Counted from the stretch's first letter, positions 9,401-18,135 are shown. The stretch is DNA of 64,000 nt from Clostridium sp. CAG:221 (GCA_000435835.1 FR883429.1:90583-154582), one strand, 5' to 3'. Made by a program: numbers and translations. Notes: generated from the letters alone by a model not told the origin.

Positions 9401-10020
9401 ATTGCTGTCTTTCTAAAGCTTTCCACAGCTTCCATATCAACTAATGGTGCTAATTCTTCCTGATCTAAAACTTCAATTTTTTGAATTTCATGTGATGTTC
9501 TAAATCCATCAAAGAAGTTTAAGAATGGCATTCTTGTCTTTATAGCAGTTAAATGTGCAACTGCTGCTAAATCCATGACTTCTTGTACTGATCCTTCAGC
9601 AAGCATAGCAAAACCTGTTTGTCTTGCAGCCATAACATCTTGATGATCTCCGAATATATTTAATGATGATGTAGCTAATGCTCTAGCAGATACATGGAAA
9701 ACACCTGGTAATCTTTCACCTGCTATTTTATACATATTTGGTATCATTAATAGTAAACCTTGAGATGCAGTATAAGTTGTAGTATATGCACCTGCTTGTA
9801 ATGAACCATGAACTGCTCCAGCTGCCCCTGCTTCTGATTGCATTTCCATTACTTTAACTGGTCTTCCAAAAATATTTTTTCTTCCTTGTGCAACCCATTC
9901 ATCAACATGTTCTGCCATTGGTGATGATGGTGTTATTGGATAGATTGCAGTAACTTCTGTAAACATATATGATATATGTGCAGCTGCAGTATTACCATCC
10001 ATAGTTTTCATCTTTCTCAT
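6496..10020 (-). CDS. nifJ: Pyruvate:ferredoxin (flavodoxin) oxidoreductase
   Basis: This single-chain PFOR converts pyruvate and CoA to acetyl-CoA, CO2 and reduced ferredoxin or flavodoxin, the central step of clostridial fermentation. At 1174 residues it is full length. Domains in order: N-terminal pyrimidine-binding domain with YPITPSSPMAE; domain II; the gamma-like EKR region; a 2[4Fe-4S] ferredoxin domain with CIQCNQCAFVCPHAA and CTGCGNCAEVCPAPG; and the C-terminal TPP domain, with the cluster Cys of SCAGCGE, the metal motif GGDGWAYDIGYGG and a VYSNTGGQ segment. All cluster ligands look intact. The start MRKMKTMDGNTAAAH matches relatives. A flavodoxin gene lies upstream and may supply its electron carrier. 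Confidence 0.97.
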   Translation of the reverse strand: MRKMKTMDGNTAAAHISYMFTEVTAIYPITPSSPMAEHVDEWVAQGRKNIFGRPVKVMEMQSEAGAAGAVHGSLQAGAYTTTYTASQGLLLMIPNMYKIAGERLPGVFHVSARALATSSLNIFGDHQDVMAARQTGFAMLAEGSVQEVMDLAAVAHLTAIKTRMPFLNFFDGFRTSHEIQKIEVLDQEELAPLVDMEAVESFRKTAMNPDHPVTRGTAQNPDIYFQTREAVNKYYDDIPAVVEDYMAEITKLTGREYHCFDYYGAKDADRVIVAMGSVIDVAEETVDYLNSKGEKVGLVKVRLYRPFSIERLLNTIPDTVKKIAVLDKTKEPGSIGEPLYLDVVRAFYGKENAPMIVGGRFGLGSKDPNPSHIAAVYANLNADEPKNGFTIGIVDDVTNTSLVATDDIDATPEGTKACKFWGLGSDGTVGANKSAIKIIGDHTDMYAQGYFSYDSKKSGGITVSHLRFGKKPIKSPYLINKADFVACHNQSYVYKYDVLEGLKKNGSFLLNTIWTPEEVEEKLPASMKKFIAENNISFYTLNAVKIAQEIGLGGRINMIMQAAFFKIADIIPVEDAIKYLKQAVVTSYGKKGEKVVNMNNAAIDAGVQAIVKIDVPASWATATSNDEAAATTDLPEFIKEIVEPMNRQQGDTIPVSTFIKNGMEDGTFMAGTAAYEKRGIAINVPEWQEDKCIQCNQCAFVCPHAAIRPFLLTEEEKANAPESMKMVAAKALKSETPYIYSLGVSPLDCTGCGNCAEVCPAPGKALVMKPQDSEHDQIEAWDYAVSKVKNKKNPMNKNTVKGSQFEQPLLEFSGSCAGCGETPYAKLITQLFGDRMMVANATGCSSIWGGSAPATPYTVNQEGHGPAWANSLFEDNAEYGLGMFLGVEAIRNRIAENVKNALEEEISEDVKEVLSAWLEGMNNSEGTRERAKDMVAALEGCDAPIAQEILKDKEYFVKRSQWIFGGDGWAYDIGYGGVDHVLASGENVNVFVFDTEVYSNTGGQSSKATPTAAIAKFAASGKRTKKKDLGMMAMSYGYVYVAQICMGADKNQTLKAIAEAESYDGPSLIIAYAPCINHGIKAGMTNSQAEAKKAVDCGYWSLYRYNPTLKAEGKNPFTLDSKEPKGDFKEFLMGEVRYASLAKAFPEVADQLFEKTHADAIERLNNYKRLANQE

Positions 10021-10060
10021 AATATCCCATTCTCCCCTTTAACTTTTCTATAAAATTGAT

Positions 10061-10088
10061 GGAAGATATTCTTTTATGAATATCTTCC
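10061..10088 (-). promoter_or_regulatory. Hairpin between flavodoxin and PFOR genes
   Basis: GGAAGATATTC-TTTTAT-GAATATCTTCC, a perfect 11-bp inverted repeat in the 98-base gap. On the minus strand it is not followed by a T run, so it is not a clear terminator. It may be an intercistronic RNA-stability or processing hairpin, or a protein binding site in the PFOR leader. Confidence 0.5.
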
Positions 10089-10118
10089 TCCTTAAGTATA
10101 TATTAATACCCTTGCTTT

Positions 10119-10562
10119 TTAGCAAGACTGATTAACCTTATTAGCTAAAGTGCTACCTAAATCTTCAGCAAACTTAATTTCCTCTTTCGTAAGTGATTCT
10201 TTTATTGCCAATTTACCAATTACATCAAATCCTGCTTCCTTCATAACAGACGACCATTTGTGTATAAATTTATCATCTCTCCATCCACAAGATCCAAATA
10301 ATACTACGGGCTTATTTTTTATATTAAGCTTACTTAGTTTATTTATAAATGGCTTCATATCAATCCTTTCAATATCATCCTCTACCATTGCTGGACTTCC
10401 TAAAGCGACTGCTCCAGCTTCTAGTACTTCATCTACAGATGAGTCATTTACATGTTTTATATCAACTTCTACATTGCTCATCTTAACGCCTTCCGCTATG
10501 GAATTAGCTAACTTTTCTACATTTCCACCATTACTCCAATAAATAATTGAAACTTTACTCAT
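10119..10562 (-). CDS. Flavodoxin
   Basis: A short-chain flavodoxin of 147 residues, carrying one FMN and shuttling low-potential electrons. The FMN phosphate loop is IIYWSNGGNVEKLA (residues 6-19). The second loop is AVALGSPAMVEDDIE, and the third is VVLFGSCGWRDDKFI, with the Trp typical of an isoalloxazine stack. Its place upstream of PFOR suggests it can accept or replace ferredoxin as electron carrier; that is inference. A hairpin stands between the two genes. The ribosome binding site GAGGTG lies before the ATG at 10562. Confidence 0.9.
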   Translation of the reverse strand: MSKVSIIYWSNGGNVEKLANSIAEGVKMSNVEVDIKHVNDSSVDEVLEAGAVALGSPAMVEDDIERIDMKPFINKLSKLNIKNKPVVLFGSCGWRDDKFIHKWSSVMKEAGFDVIGKLAIKESLTKEEIKFAEDLGSTLANKVNQSC

Positions 10563-10662
10563 AATAGCACCTCATCAAAGATTGTTAATTATTTGTCGCT
10601 CTATCTTTATTATATATCACCACAAATAATTTTCAAGATACCTTTTCCTTATTTTCTATTTT

Positions 10663-11736
10663 TTAACAAATACTTTTCATTATTATATCTATTATTGCAT
10701 CTACTCCATTTTTTGCAGTACTTTTTTCCATATTCATTATTAATTCACTTTTCTTACTCTTTAATTCTTCTAGCTTATTCATTAATAAATCTTTTTCCAT
10801 CATTTCATCTTCATCTAATACTAAAGAATAACCTTCTTTTTCAAAAGAAGCAGCATTTAAAATTTGATCTCCTCTACTTACCTTCTTTGATAACGGAATT
10901 AATAATGTAGGCTTTTTAAGTGCTAGAAGCTCAAATATTCCATTAGCTCCCGCTCTAGAGATAACATAATCACACGCTTTAAGCATATGTGGTAGCTCTT
11001 CCTTAACATATTCATATTGCTTATAACCTAAAGTTCCTTCTAAACTAGCATCTAAGTTTCCTTTTCCACATATATGAATAACATTAAACTCCTTTAAGAT
11101 ATTTGTTAAATTTTTTCTTACTTCATCATTTATGCTTTTTGCACCTAAGCTTCCACCTATTACTAATAATATTTCCTTTTCATCTTTAAACCCACAGATT
11201 TCCTTACCTTTAATTCTGCTTCCTTGTAGTATTTCTTCCCTAATAGGTGTTCCTGTAAGCACTCCCTTACCTTCATTTATATATTTTAAGCTTTCTCTAA
11301 ATGTTACACATAATTTATTACAAAATGGTGCTGCTAACTTATTAGCAAGACCTGGTGTTAAATCAGATTCATGAGCTATTACTGGTATTTTCTTAATTGA
11401 AGCTGCCATGACTACTGGTACAGCCACAAAGCCACCTTTTGAAAATACTACATCTGGTTTTTCCTTAGATAATATACTTAATGCCTGGCAAATACCTTTC
11501 ATAACTTTAAAAGGATCTGTAAAATTTTTAACATCAAAATATCTTCTTAATTTTCCTGAAGAAATAGGATAATATTCTATGGCTGCATCAGTTATTATTT
11601 CTTTTTCTATACCATTGTAACTGCCTATGTATTTTATTTCAAAACCCTTTTCTCTAAGCTTTGGAGCTAAAGCTAAATTTGGAGTAACATGTCCTGCTGT
11701 GCCTCCACCAGTCATTATTATCTTATATTTACTCAT
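10663..11736 (-). CDS. murG: UDP-GlcNAc: lipid I N-acetylglucosaminyltransferase MurG
   Basis: MurG is a GT-B enzyme at the inner face of the membrane that adds GlcNAc to lipid I, giving lipid II for peptidoglycan. 357 residues. The N-terminal glycine loop GGGTAGHVTPNLAL (10-23) and a second G loop GGSLGAKSIN are present. The UDP-GlcNAc site SRAGANGIFELLALKKPTLLIPL, with a Gln in GDQILNA, is intact. It is a single gene away from the usual mra/dcw cluster; the neighbours are an oppositely oriented SASP gene and a flavodoxin gene. No internal anomalies. Confidence 0.96.
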   Translation of the reverse strand: MSKYKIIMTGGGTAGHVTPNLALAPKLREKGFEIKYIGSYNGIEKEIITDAAIEYYPISSGKLRRYFDVKNFTDPFKVMKGICQALSILSKEKPDVVFSKGGFVAVPVVMAASIKKIPVIAHESDLTPGLANKLAAPFCNKLCVTFRESLKYINEGKGVLTGTPIREEILQGSRIKGKEICGFKDEKEILLVIGGSLGAKSINDEVRKNLTNILKEFNVIHICGKGNLDASLEGTLGYKQYEYVKEELPHMLKACDYVISRAGANGIFELLALKKPTLLIPLSKKVSRGDQILNAASFEKEGYSLVLDEDEMMEKDLLMNKLEELKSKKSELIMNMEKSTAKNGVDAIIDIIMKSIC

Positions 11737-11880
11737 TATATTGCACCCCTATAATTATTTATTTCATTACCATTTTACCACTTCAATATTTTTTTTCCAC
11801 CATTTCCTTGAATTAAATAAAATAGAGTTTTAATATTGGGGCAAGATATTACTGTCAAAGGAAAAGGAGATGAATAATTA

Positions 11881-12081
11881 ATGTCAAACTCAAATTCAAA
11901 GTCACAAACATTAGTACCTGAAGCAAGAGGCGGATTAGAAAAATTTAAAAACCAAGTATCTAGCGAAATGGGAGTACCATTTAGTGATTACAATGGCGAT
12001 TTAACTTCTAAGCAATGTGGTAGCGTTGGCGGAGAAATGGTTAAACGTATGGTAGAACAATACGAACAAGGCTTAAAATAA
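11881..12081 (+). CDS. Alpha/beta-type small acid-soluble spore protein
   Basis: 66 residues. These proteins coat spore DNA, protect it from UV and chemicals, and are degraded by the GPR protease on germination. Signatures are LVPEARGGLEKFKNQVSSEMG and the C-terminal DNA-binding signature YNGDLTSKQCGSVGGEMVKRMVEQ. The GPR cleavage region is a variant, SSEMGVPF, instead of the common E-[IF]-A-x-E. The ribosome binding site is AAAGGAG. A forespore sigma-G-like promoter may lie near 11809-11838 (TGAATT, 17 bases, AATATTG), but the -10 match is poor. The gene proves the host is an endospore former. Confidence 0.95.
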   Translation: MSNSNSKSQTLVPEARGGLEKFKNQVSSEMGVPFSDYNGDLTSKQCGSVGGEMVKRMVEQYEQGLK

Positions 12082-12102
12082 AATTTCACAAATCCTTTGA
12101 TT

Positions 12103-12140
12103 TATAAAAAAAAGGAGCTATTTTAAATAATAGCTCCTCT
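12103..12140. terminator. Bidirectional terminator between SASP and NlpC/P60 genes
   Basis: AGGAGCTATT-TTAAAT-AATAGCTCCT, a perfect 10-bp stem. Eight T follow on the minus strand; a weaker T-rich tail follows on the plus strand. It serves two converging genes. Confidence 0.85.
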
Positions 12141-12144
12141 ACTT

Positions 12145-13392
12145 TTATAATATTCTTCTAGCTGCATAGAAGTTAGTAACAGGTGTAACTCTTATAGTTG
12201 AACCTGGATATGTAGCATTAATGTACATTCCACTTCCCACATAAATTCCAACATGTTCATTGTTATAAGTAAATACCAAGTCACCTGGTTGCATATTATT
12301 ATATGAAACTGGAACTCCTACATTAATTTGAGTGTATGTAGTTCTTGTTATTTCTATACCTGCACAATGTCTATATACATAACTTGTAAATCCTGAACAA
12401 TCAAAAGTATCAGGTCCAACTGCTCCCCACACATATGGACGACCTAAGAAATTATATGCATAATTAACAATATCCTGTCCCGTTACCTCTCCCTCACCTT
12501 TTTCAAACCAATAATCTGGGTTTTGATTTTTAAATGCCTCTTCCTGAGCAATACGTTCTGCTTCTAAATAATTAATTCTTTCATTTGCCTCATTTATTAG
12601 TGAATCTGCTTTCTTTTTAGGGCCTTCCATAGTTAATTGATTGTCTTTTACAGCCTTCAATTGACTAACTGCACCTCTTAAGCTACTAATAGAACTTTTA
12701 GAATCCTTTATTACATCTTCCTGAACTTTTAATAGTGCCATTTCTGCCACTTCTAAAACTTCCACACTGAACTTTTTCTGTTCCTCTTTCAGTTCTGTTA
12801 ATAACTCTTCTTGCTCTTTTTTCTTTTCTTCTAATACTGCTCTCTCATCTTCAAGCATTACTAATAACTTTTTAATTGTCTGCTTATTTAATTCTTGTTG
12901 CTCAAGTATATTATTTATTTCTTCCTTATCTTCATTAATACTATCAGCTATTTCTCTATCCATTCTAATAAGCTTTGTAGTTACATACATCTTATCTAAC
13001 AAATCTATAACATCTTCAGCTTGAAAAATTAGCGTAGCATAATTAATATTACCACCATTTTTTTGATATTCTCTTAGACGCTTGTCTTTAATTTTTTCTC
13101 GTTCTTTTATTTGCTCTTCTAAACCTTTAATTCTTAATTCATTATTTTCAATTTGTAAATTTAGAGTAGATAACTCACTTTCTGCATCTTCAATAGTTCT
13201 TAAACATTGCTCTATTTCACTATTAAATTTCACTACCTCTTCAGTCATTTTATCTATACTTTTTTGATATTCTTCATATTTAGCTTGAGCATTAATAACA
13301 TCTTCTTCAACATCAGCAAAAGTAACACTTGAAAAAGAAGATACCACTACTCCAACAGCCAATAAAAATGAAATTATTTTCTTGTTATTCAT
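12145..13392 (-). CDS. Secreted NlpC/P60 peptidoglycan endopeptidase with coiled coil
   Basis: About 415 residues. The N-terminal signal peptide (FLLAVGVVVSSFSSVTFA) is followed by a long coiled coil (about residues 25-265), then a C-terminal NlpC/P60 cysteine peptidase domain. The catalytic Cys is in FDCSGF and the His in HVGIYVG; both are present. Architecture resembles PcsB/CwlO-type hydrolases, in which the coiled coil keeps the enzyme inactive until FtsEX-type activation. Expected to cut D-Glu to diamino-acid bonds in stem peptides outside the cell. The ATG at 13390-13392 fits the AGGGG site better than the ATG two codons upstream. Confidence 0.9.
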   Translation of the reverse strand: MNNKKIISFLLAVGVVVSSFSSVTFADVEEDVINAQAKYEEYQKSIDKMTEEVVKFNSEIEQCLRTIEDAESELSTLNLQIENNELRIKGLEEQIKEREKIKDKRLREYQKNGGNINYATLIFQAEDVIDLLDKMYVTTKLIRMDREIADSINEDKEEINNILEQQELNKQTIKKLLVMLEDERAVLEEKKKEQEELLTELKEEQKKFSVEVLEVAEMALLKVQEDVIKDSKSSISSLRGAVSQLKAVKDNQLTMEGPKKKADSLINEANERINYLEAERIAQEEAFKNQNPDYWFEKGEGEVTGQDIVNYAYNFLGRPYVWGAVGPDTFDCSGFTSYVYRHCAGIEITRTTYTQINVGVPVSYNNMQPGDLVFTYNNEHVGIYVGSGMYINATYPGSTIRVTPVTNFYAARRIL

Positions 13393-13430
13393 ATCCATCC
13401 CCTAATTTTTTCTTTTGTACTATGAATTAC

Positions 13431-13469
13431 AAAAGGGATATGCTCCCTCTAATGAACATATCCCTTTTT
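13431..13469 (-). terminator. Terminator after recJ
   Basis: AAAAGGGATATG ... CATATCCCTTTTT, a 12-bp stem with a 14-base loop between the recJ stop and the NlpC/P60 gene. T-rich on both strands. Confidence 0.7.
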
Positions 13470-13551
13470 AATCAAATACTATTTTACTTAGTTTTTATTA
13501 TTATGTCTAGACTTTATATTAACACAATTTATATTTTATTCATTTTTATAA

Positions 13552-15062
13552 TTATTGCGATACTCTAAAATTATTTATCACCATCTGAACCTTTTTATTG
13601 CCCATATATTCATTAATTTCTGGATAGTAAACAAAATCCATTTTTATAGTTCTTGCATTACCATCTAAAAGCTTCATATATTCCATTTCACCATAGTTAT
13701 TTTTAACTTCTTCCTCGAAAACTTCAATATTGCCAAAATATATTCCATCAATAAACATACTGCCATCTGTTAAATTTAATTTTAAAACATTTTTATCTTT
13801 ACCTAATATCCTAGCTCCTCTGACAATTAAATTTTTCACTGCAAAATTTGGCTTGGAATTTCCTTTACCATAAGGTTCTAGCATAGATATTTCATCAATA
13901 AGTCCATAATTTATCTCACTTAATTTAAGCGCCATATCAATGGATACCTTAGGAATTACATCTTCATCAGTTAACACTGTAAGTTCATTAAGCCTTTTTC
14001 TAAACTCATCTATATTTTCCCTAGGAATAGACATTCCTGCTGCCATAGGATGGCCACCGAACTTTCCTAGAATATCTTTACATTTTATTAATTCTTCATA
14101 CATATTATATTCTTCTATGGAACGCCCTGATCCCTTAGCTCCATCATGTGCCTTTGTAAGCACAATAGCTGGTAGATTATATCTTTCCCTAATCCTTCCT
14201 GCAATTATCCCTGCTATACTTTCATGAACATCTTCTAGATATACCACCAAAACTTTATCTTTATCCATATTGTTGCTCTCAATTATTTCAATGGCTTTTT
14301 CCAAACCTTCCTTTGTTAGTTCTTGTCTATCTTTATTTAATTCATGAAGCTTGTCAGCTAATTCTTCTGCCAACTCTTTATTTTCTTCCATTAATAATTT
14401 CAATGCCCATATGGCTTGCTCCAATCTTCCAGAAGCATTAATGCTAGGTCCTATAACAAAGCCTAAGGAATAAACATTAATAGTTTTTCCTTCTAAACCA
14501 GTTGCCTTAAACAATGCCCTTAAGCCAATGTTGTTTGTATTATTAATAAGTTCCAATCCTTTTTTAAGCATTATTCTATTTTCATCTACCAAATCCACTA
14601 CATCACAAACAACAGCTATAGCAACATATTGTAGTAATTCAATAGCTTCACTTTCTGGTATATTAAATTCCCTATAAAGTTCTTCAATAAACTTAAAAGC
14701 AACCCCAGCTCCACATAAGCTTTTAAATGGATAGTTGCAATCTTTTCTCTTAGGATTAACTACACAATCTCCCTTAGGAATTATATATTCCCTACTACCA
14801 TCCTCTTTTTCTATAAAAGGAATATCATGATGATCTGTTACTATAACCTTTAAGCCTAATTCTTTAGCTAAACGTATTTGATCTATAGCAGATATTCCAT
14901 TATCACAAGTAATAATTATATCTACATTATCCTCGGCAGCTTTTCTAATTATACTTTCATTTATTCCATAACCTTCTTTTATTCTATCTGGTATATGAAA
15001 ACTTACATTAGCATTACATCTAGTCAATGCCTTATTTAGAATATAAGTACTTATAACGCCGT
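13552..15062 (-). CDS. recJ: RecJ single-strand exonuclease, exon 2 (after group II intron)
   Basis: The 3' exon of recJ. Joined to exon 1 (17840-18098) it gives 1770 bases, 589 residues plus stop, in frame. The junction codon is G (exon 1) plus AC (exon 2), making Asp of motif I, so the mature protein reads GDYDVDGVISTYILNKAL. Further RecJ features are the CDNGIS motif, VTDHHDIP (the DHH motif), CGAGVAFKF, INASGRLE, and the DHHA1 motif GSGRSIEEYNM with GGHPMAAG. RecJ is a 5'-3' single-strand DNA exonuclease used in recombination and mismatch repair. Length and motifs are normal apart from the intron. An ATG inside the intron tail can open this frame but adds 13 codons of intron sequence and lacks motif I. 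Confidence 0.93.
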
Positions 15063-15063
15063 A

Positions 15064-15150
15064 TATCGATAGGTAAGACTTTGATACTATCTCCATCTTT
15101 TCCCCCGATTCACACCGTGCATGAGAGTTTCCCGCTCACACGGCGTTCCA
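15064..15150 (-). ncRNA. Domain V and VI of the recJ group II intron
   Basis: Domain V at about 15111-15147: the minus strand reads ACGCCGTGTGAG, a GGGAAACTC loop region, then TCATGCACGGTGT, a typical 34-nt catalytic hairpin with GAAA-type loop. Domain VI follows, ending in GATAGTA ... TTACCTATC with an unpaired A about 7-9 bases before the splice site as the likely branch point. Confidence 0.8.
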
Positions 15151-15186
15151 TCAAAATTAAGTTATTATTTTATAGAAAATATAGTT

Positions 15187-17061
15187 TTACCAATTTATAG
15201 CTTTGTTTCCGCTCTTAGTTCTCAGCGTGTTTAGTTTTGCAAGTTTCTTTTTATCCAGACTAAGTTTTCCTAATAACTTCGCTATAACTTCTTCATCAAC
15301 TACATGTATCAGAGTATGTACCTCTCTTTCAACTATAACAAGGTTATTATACTCATCCGTTCCTCCCATTTTTCTTGGAATTTTATGATGACAGTGCATG
15401 TTGTAAAAATCTAATACATTTCCTGTTACAGCACATTTACCTTGTTGTCCTACATATAATGAAATACGGTTATCATTGTATTCAATACTCCTGTTTTCAA
15501 TAGGATTGTTAAGCATGTATTGTATTGCTGTCTGACTCACTGATATATTTTTGTATATCAGTTCCCTTCCTTCAGGCGTATACTTGTTAACTTTCTTTTT
15601 CTTATACATTGGATTTTTATGTTTGCAGTATCCAATAGGCGCTATAGCAACTTCATTTATATACCTTAGCTGTTTACTGGCTCCATATATTTTCTCAATA
15701 TATCCTTGCTTTGTTCTGCCAGTTTGTTCAATTCTTCTTTCTAATTTGCGAGATTTACATTTGTGTTGAATTTCATACGATATTTTTGAAACATCTTCTG
15801 AAATCATAGTTACCAGTTGAAAATATTGATGTATACCAATAACTTTCGCATTATATATACTGATTGCTCTGCCAGTATTGGCTGAACCTTCTGTATCTTT
15901 GATAACATCCATGGCTTTTTTTAGCTCTTTCCTTGTTCTATCATAGGCTTTGTCACACATATGAGATTTAACTTTCCATTTGTCGCCTTTTTGATACACT
16001 TTCATTTTAAATCCCAAAAATTCAGAGTATTCTTTTCTTAGATTCGTGATTTTTGACTTATCCTCACTTATTTCCAAGTTCAATCTCTTTTTTAGGAAAT
16101 CTTTTGTTGCAAAGAATATTTTCCTTGCGTCCTCATAGTTTAAGCAAAAGATTTTGAAATCATCGGCGTATCTAATGATATAACATGGTTTGAGTGTACT
16201 CCACTGTAACATTCTGTATTTACTCGATAGGTTAGTGCCTTTACCATCTGATCTTGGTTTTTCTACAAAATTTCTCGCAGGGAACCTCTCCCATTGGCTC
16301 GCCACCCACCAGTCCAATTCATTCAAAACCACATTTGCTAATAATGGTGAAAGAATTCCTCCTTGTGGTATACCTTTCTCACTTTTTACAATACTCTTGT
16401 CTGGCATAACAACTTCGGCTTTTAGCATTTTTGATATCATAGCTATTACTCTTTTATCTCTAATACCAATTGTCCATAGTTGCTTTAACAATTTTCCATG
16501 ATTAACGTTATCAAAGAACCCTTTGATGTCTACATCTACTACATAATGCAATTTATACATCTGCATCATTTTGTAGCTTTGTGCAATGGCGTTTTCTACA
16601 GACCTATTTGGCCTGAATCCATTACTTCTCTCAAAGAATTTCGCTTCACATATTGGTTCTAAAACCTGTAGGAAACACTGTTGAATAATCCTGTCCCATA
16701 TTGTTGGGATACCCAGAGGTCTCATCTCCCCATTTACTTTTGGTATTTCAACTCTTCTTACGCGTTTAGGATGATAATTTCTCATCTTAGATTTCACTAT
16801 TCTTAGAAATTCATCCTCGCAAATAGAGTTGATATGATTAATCGTTAAATTATCTATACCAGGAGTCCTATCACCACTATTCTTCCTCATATTCCTATAA
16901 GCAAGCTTGATATTTTCCTCCATTTGTATTATTTCTAGAAGGTTCGTGAACTTTTGGTTCTTCAAACTTTTGGCATATAAATCATCAAATACATACGTCA
17001 TATCGTAGTATTCCGTATTTCGAATTTTTGTTACTTTTAACACTTTATTGGTTATAGTCAT
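15187..17061 (-). CDS. Group II intron reverse transcriptase/maturase with HNH endonuclease (recJ intron)
   Basis: About 624 residues, encoded in intron domain IV. An N-terminal RT0/RT region has RPLGIPTIWDRIIQQCFLQV and GFRPNRS, then GFFDNVNH, PQGGILSPLLANVVL and the catalytic YADD. A maturase (X) region follows around STLKPCYIIR...KLERRIEQTG, and an HNH nuclease at the C-terminus (CAVTGN ... MHCHHKIPRKMGGTDEYNNL). It should promote intron splicing and reverse-splice the intron into DNA targets. No inactivating change is visible. The start is uncertain: the ATG at 17059-17061 lies only 2 bases from GGAGG; a TTG at 17070 is an alternative. Roughly half identical to the parE intron protein by eye. 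Confidence 0.93.
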   Translation of the reverse strand: MTITNKVLKVTKIRNTEYYDMTYVFDDLYAKSLKNQKFTNLLEIIQMEENIKLAYRNMRKNSGDRTPGIDNLTINHINSICEDEFLRIVKSKMRNYHPKRVRRVEIPKVNGEMRPLGIPTIWDRIIQQCFLQVLEPICEAKFFERSNGFRPNRSVENAIAQSYKMMQMYKLHYVVDVDIKGFFDNVNHGKLLKQLWTIGIRDKRVIAMISKMLKAEVVMPDKSIVKSEKGIPQGGILSPLLANVVLNELDWWVASQWERFPARNFVEKPRSDGKGTNLSSKYRMLQWSTLKPCYIIRYADDFKIFCLNYEDARKIFFATKDFLKKRLNLEISEDKSKITNLRKEYSEFLGFKMKVYQKGDKWKVKSHMCDKAYDRTRKELKKAMDVIKDTEGSANTGRAISIYNAKVIGIHQYFQLVTMISEDVSKISYEIQHKCKSRKLERRIEQTGRTKQGYIEKIYGASKQLRYINEVAIAPIGYCKHKNPMYKKKKVNKYTPEGRELIYKNISVSQTAIQYMLNNPIENRSIEYNDNRISLYVGQQGKCAVTGNVLDFYNMHCHHKIPRKMGGTDEYNNLVIVEREVHTLIHVVDEEVIAKLLGKLSLDKKKLAKLNTLRTKSGNKAINW

Positions 17062-17839
17062 CACCTCCAAAGATTAACTATACTTTGGATTTGATTCTCT
17101 TATTCACATTAGAACCTATTATTAACTATATTACTTAAACAATTTCCAAATATTGACTGATACCCGTCCCTCCGCAGCTTATTATCACTGTTTCACTGGT
17201 ACCATGGCATCACTTTCATTTGATTAAACGAATTTACTAAATCAACTTTAGTGAAATACTAAAGAATCTTATTTATATTTCGACCGCTTCTTTGATTAGC
17301 TAAAATCTCCACGTACCAAACTTCCGACGTTCCGTTTGAGTTATCCATTCTATCTGCCCTTAGATGCTCTCTATGGTCCTGAACACTGGACGGTGCCTTT
17401 AACACCGTAAGGTATTTCATAACGTCAGATTTTTACTTTACCTCATGTTCACTCCTCTTGGAGCCCCTTATGTTTCCATAAGGTCTACGTATAGTCCCGT
17501 ACATTCGAGAGTTCGTCAGTAGGCCTTACCCCACCATTCTCATCATAGACAGTTTATAGGACGACCGGCATATCATATTCCATATACTTTCATAACCTTT
17601 TTGGGCAGGTGGACTCTGACCGCTTTTAACCAACCTTACTTTAGTCACTTCTATACTTAGGAATACTTCTGCCGACTTCACCGAGCTTCTTACGATTTTT
17701 ATTTAGCTTTCAAACCGCAAGTCGGAGTATCATCGAAAATGTTTCAAGGCGTTACCCAATCATTCCATTTCTCACTCAAACAGTTCTCTACAGATTTACG
17801 TCTGCATGCCTAACCTTTTCAGTTAGGAACGTCTCGCAC

Positions 17840-18098
17840 CTACATCATAATCTCCTACTATAAGTACTTTCTTATTGTTTTCTATACTCTCTTTCATTAA
17901 AGCTACTGCTTTAGATAAATCCTTCATACTCTTTCCATCATGAAAATTATCTATAGTTGAATTTAAAAAAGCCTTTGCTTCATTTAATTCATATATACCT
18001 CTATTAACCATAAGCTTTGCCACAACGGGGCTAACTCCTAATGCTTTTGCAAAGCCTACAGTATTAAATTTTACATTTCTAATGGTCCACTTTTCCAT
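17840..18098 (-). CDS. recJ: RecJ single-strand exonuclease, exon 1 (before group II intron)
   Basis: The 5' exon: 86 codons plus one base, from MEKWTIRNVKF to VLIVGDYDV. The intron starts after the first base of the next Asp codon, inside catalytic motif I. The ATG has GAGGAG upstream. An unspliced message would end in GARRS and a stop. The N-terminal part is typical for Firmicute RecJ. Upstream of the gene is a copy of the palindromic repeat family, then a DJ-1 protein gene. Confidence 0.93.
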
Positions 18099-18135
18099 AT
18101 TTTCTCCTCACTAAATAAAATGCACGCATTTTATA

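Larger units (their letters stand above)
15063..17839 (-). mobile_element. Group II intron in recJ (2777 bp, with maturase ORF)
   Basis: A complete group II intron on the coding strand of recJ. The 5' end is GTGCGAGACG, matching the GTGYG consensus. The 3' end is domain V plus domain VI ending in ...ACCTATCGATAT. Positions 17071-17839 (769 bases without a gene) hold domains I-III of the ribozyme and the start of domain IV; the maturase lies in domain IV. Splicing at these boundaries restores the recJ frame and the motif DYDVDG. Unspliced RNA would stop five codons into the intron. It is related to the parE intron (22174-24955) in ends, length, layout and protein, but clearly not a recent copy. 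Confidence 0.93.

Noticed and set aside
10593..10910. Plus-strand ORF across the murG end
   Set aside because: Leu/Phe-rich shadow of murG and AT-rich intergenic DNA, with no ribosome binding site.
13393..13551. c-di-AMP (ydaO) riboswitch before the NlpC/P60 gene
   Set aside because: Only about 150 bases separate it from recJ and most is a terminator hairpin; the conserved core is absent.
13552..18098. recJ read as a pseudogene with a broken N-terminus
   Set aside because: Removing 15063-17839 at GTGCG...AT joins both parts in frame and rebuilds DYDVDGVIS exactly, so a spliced intron explains it better than decay.
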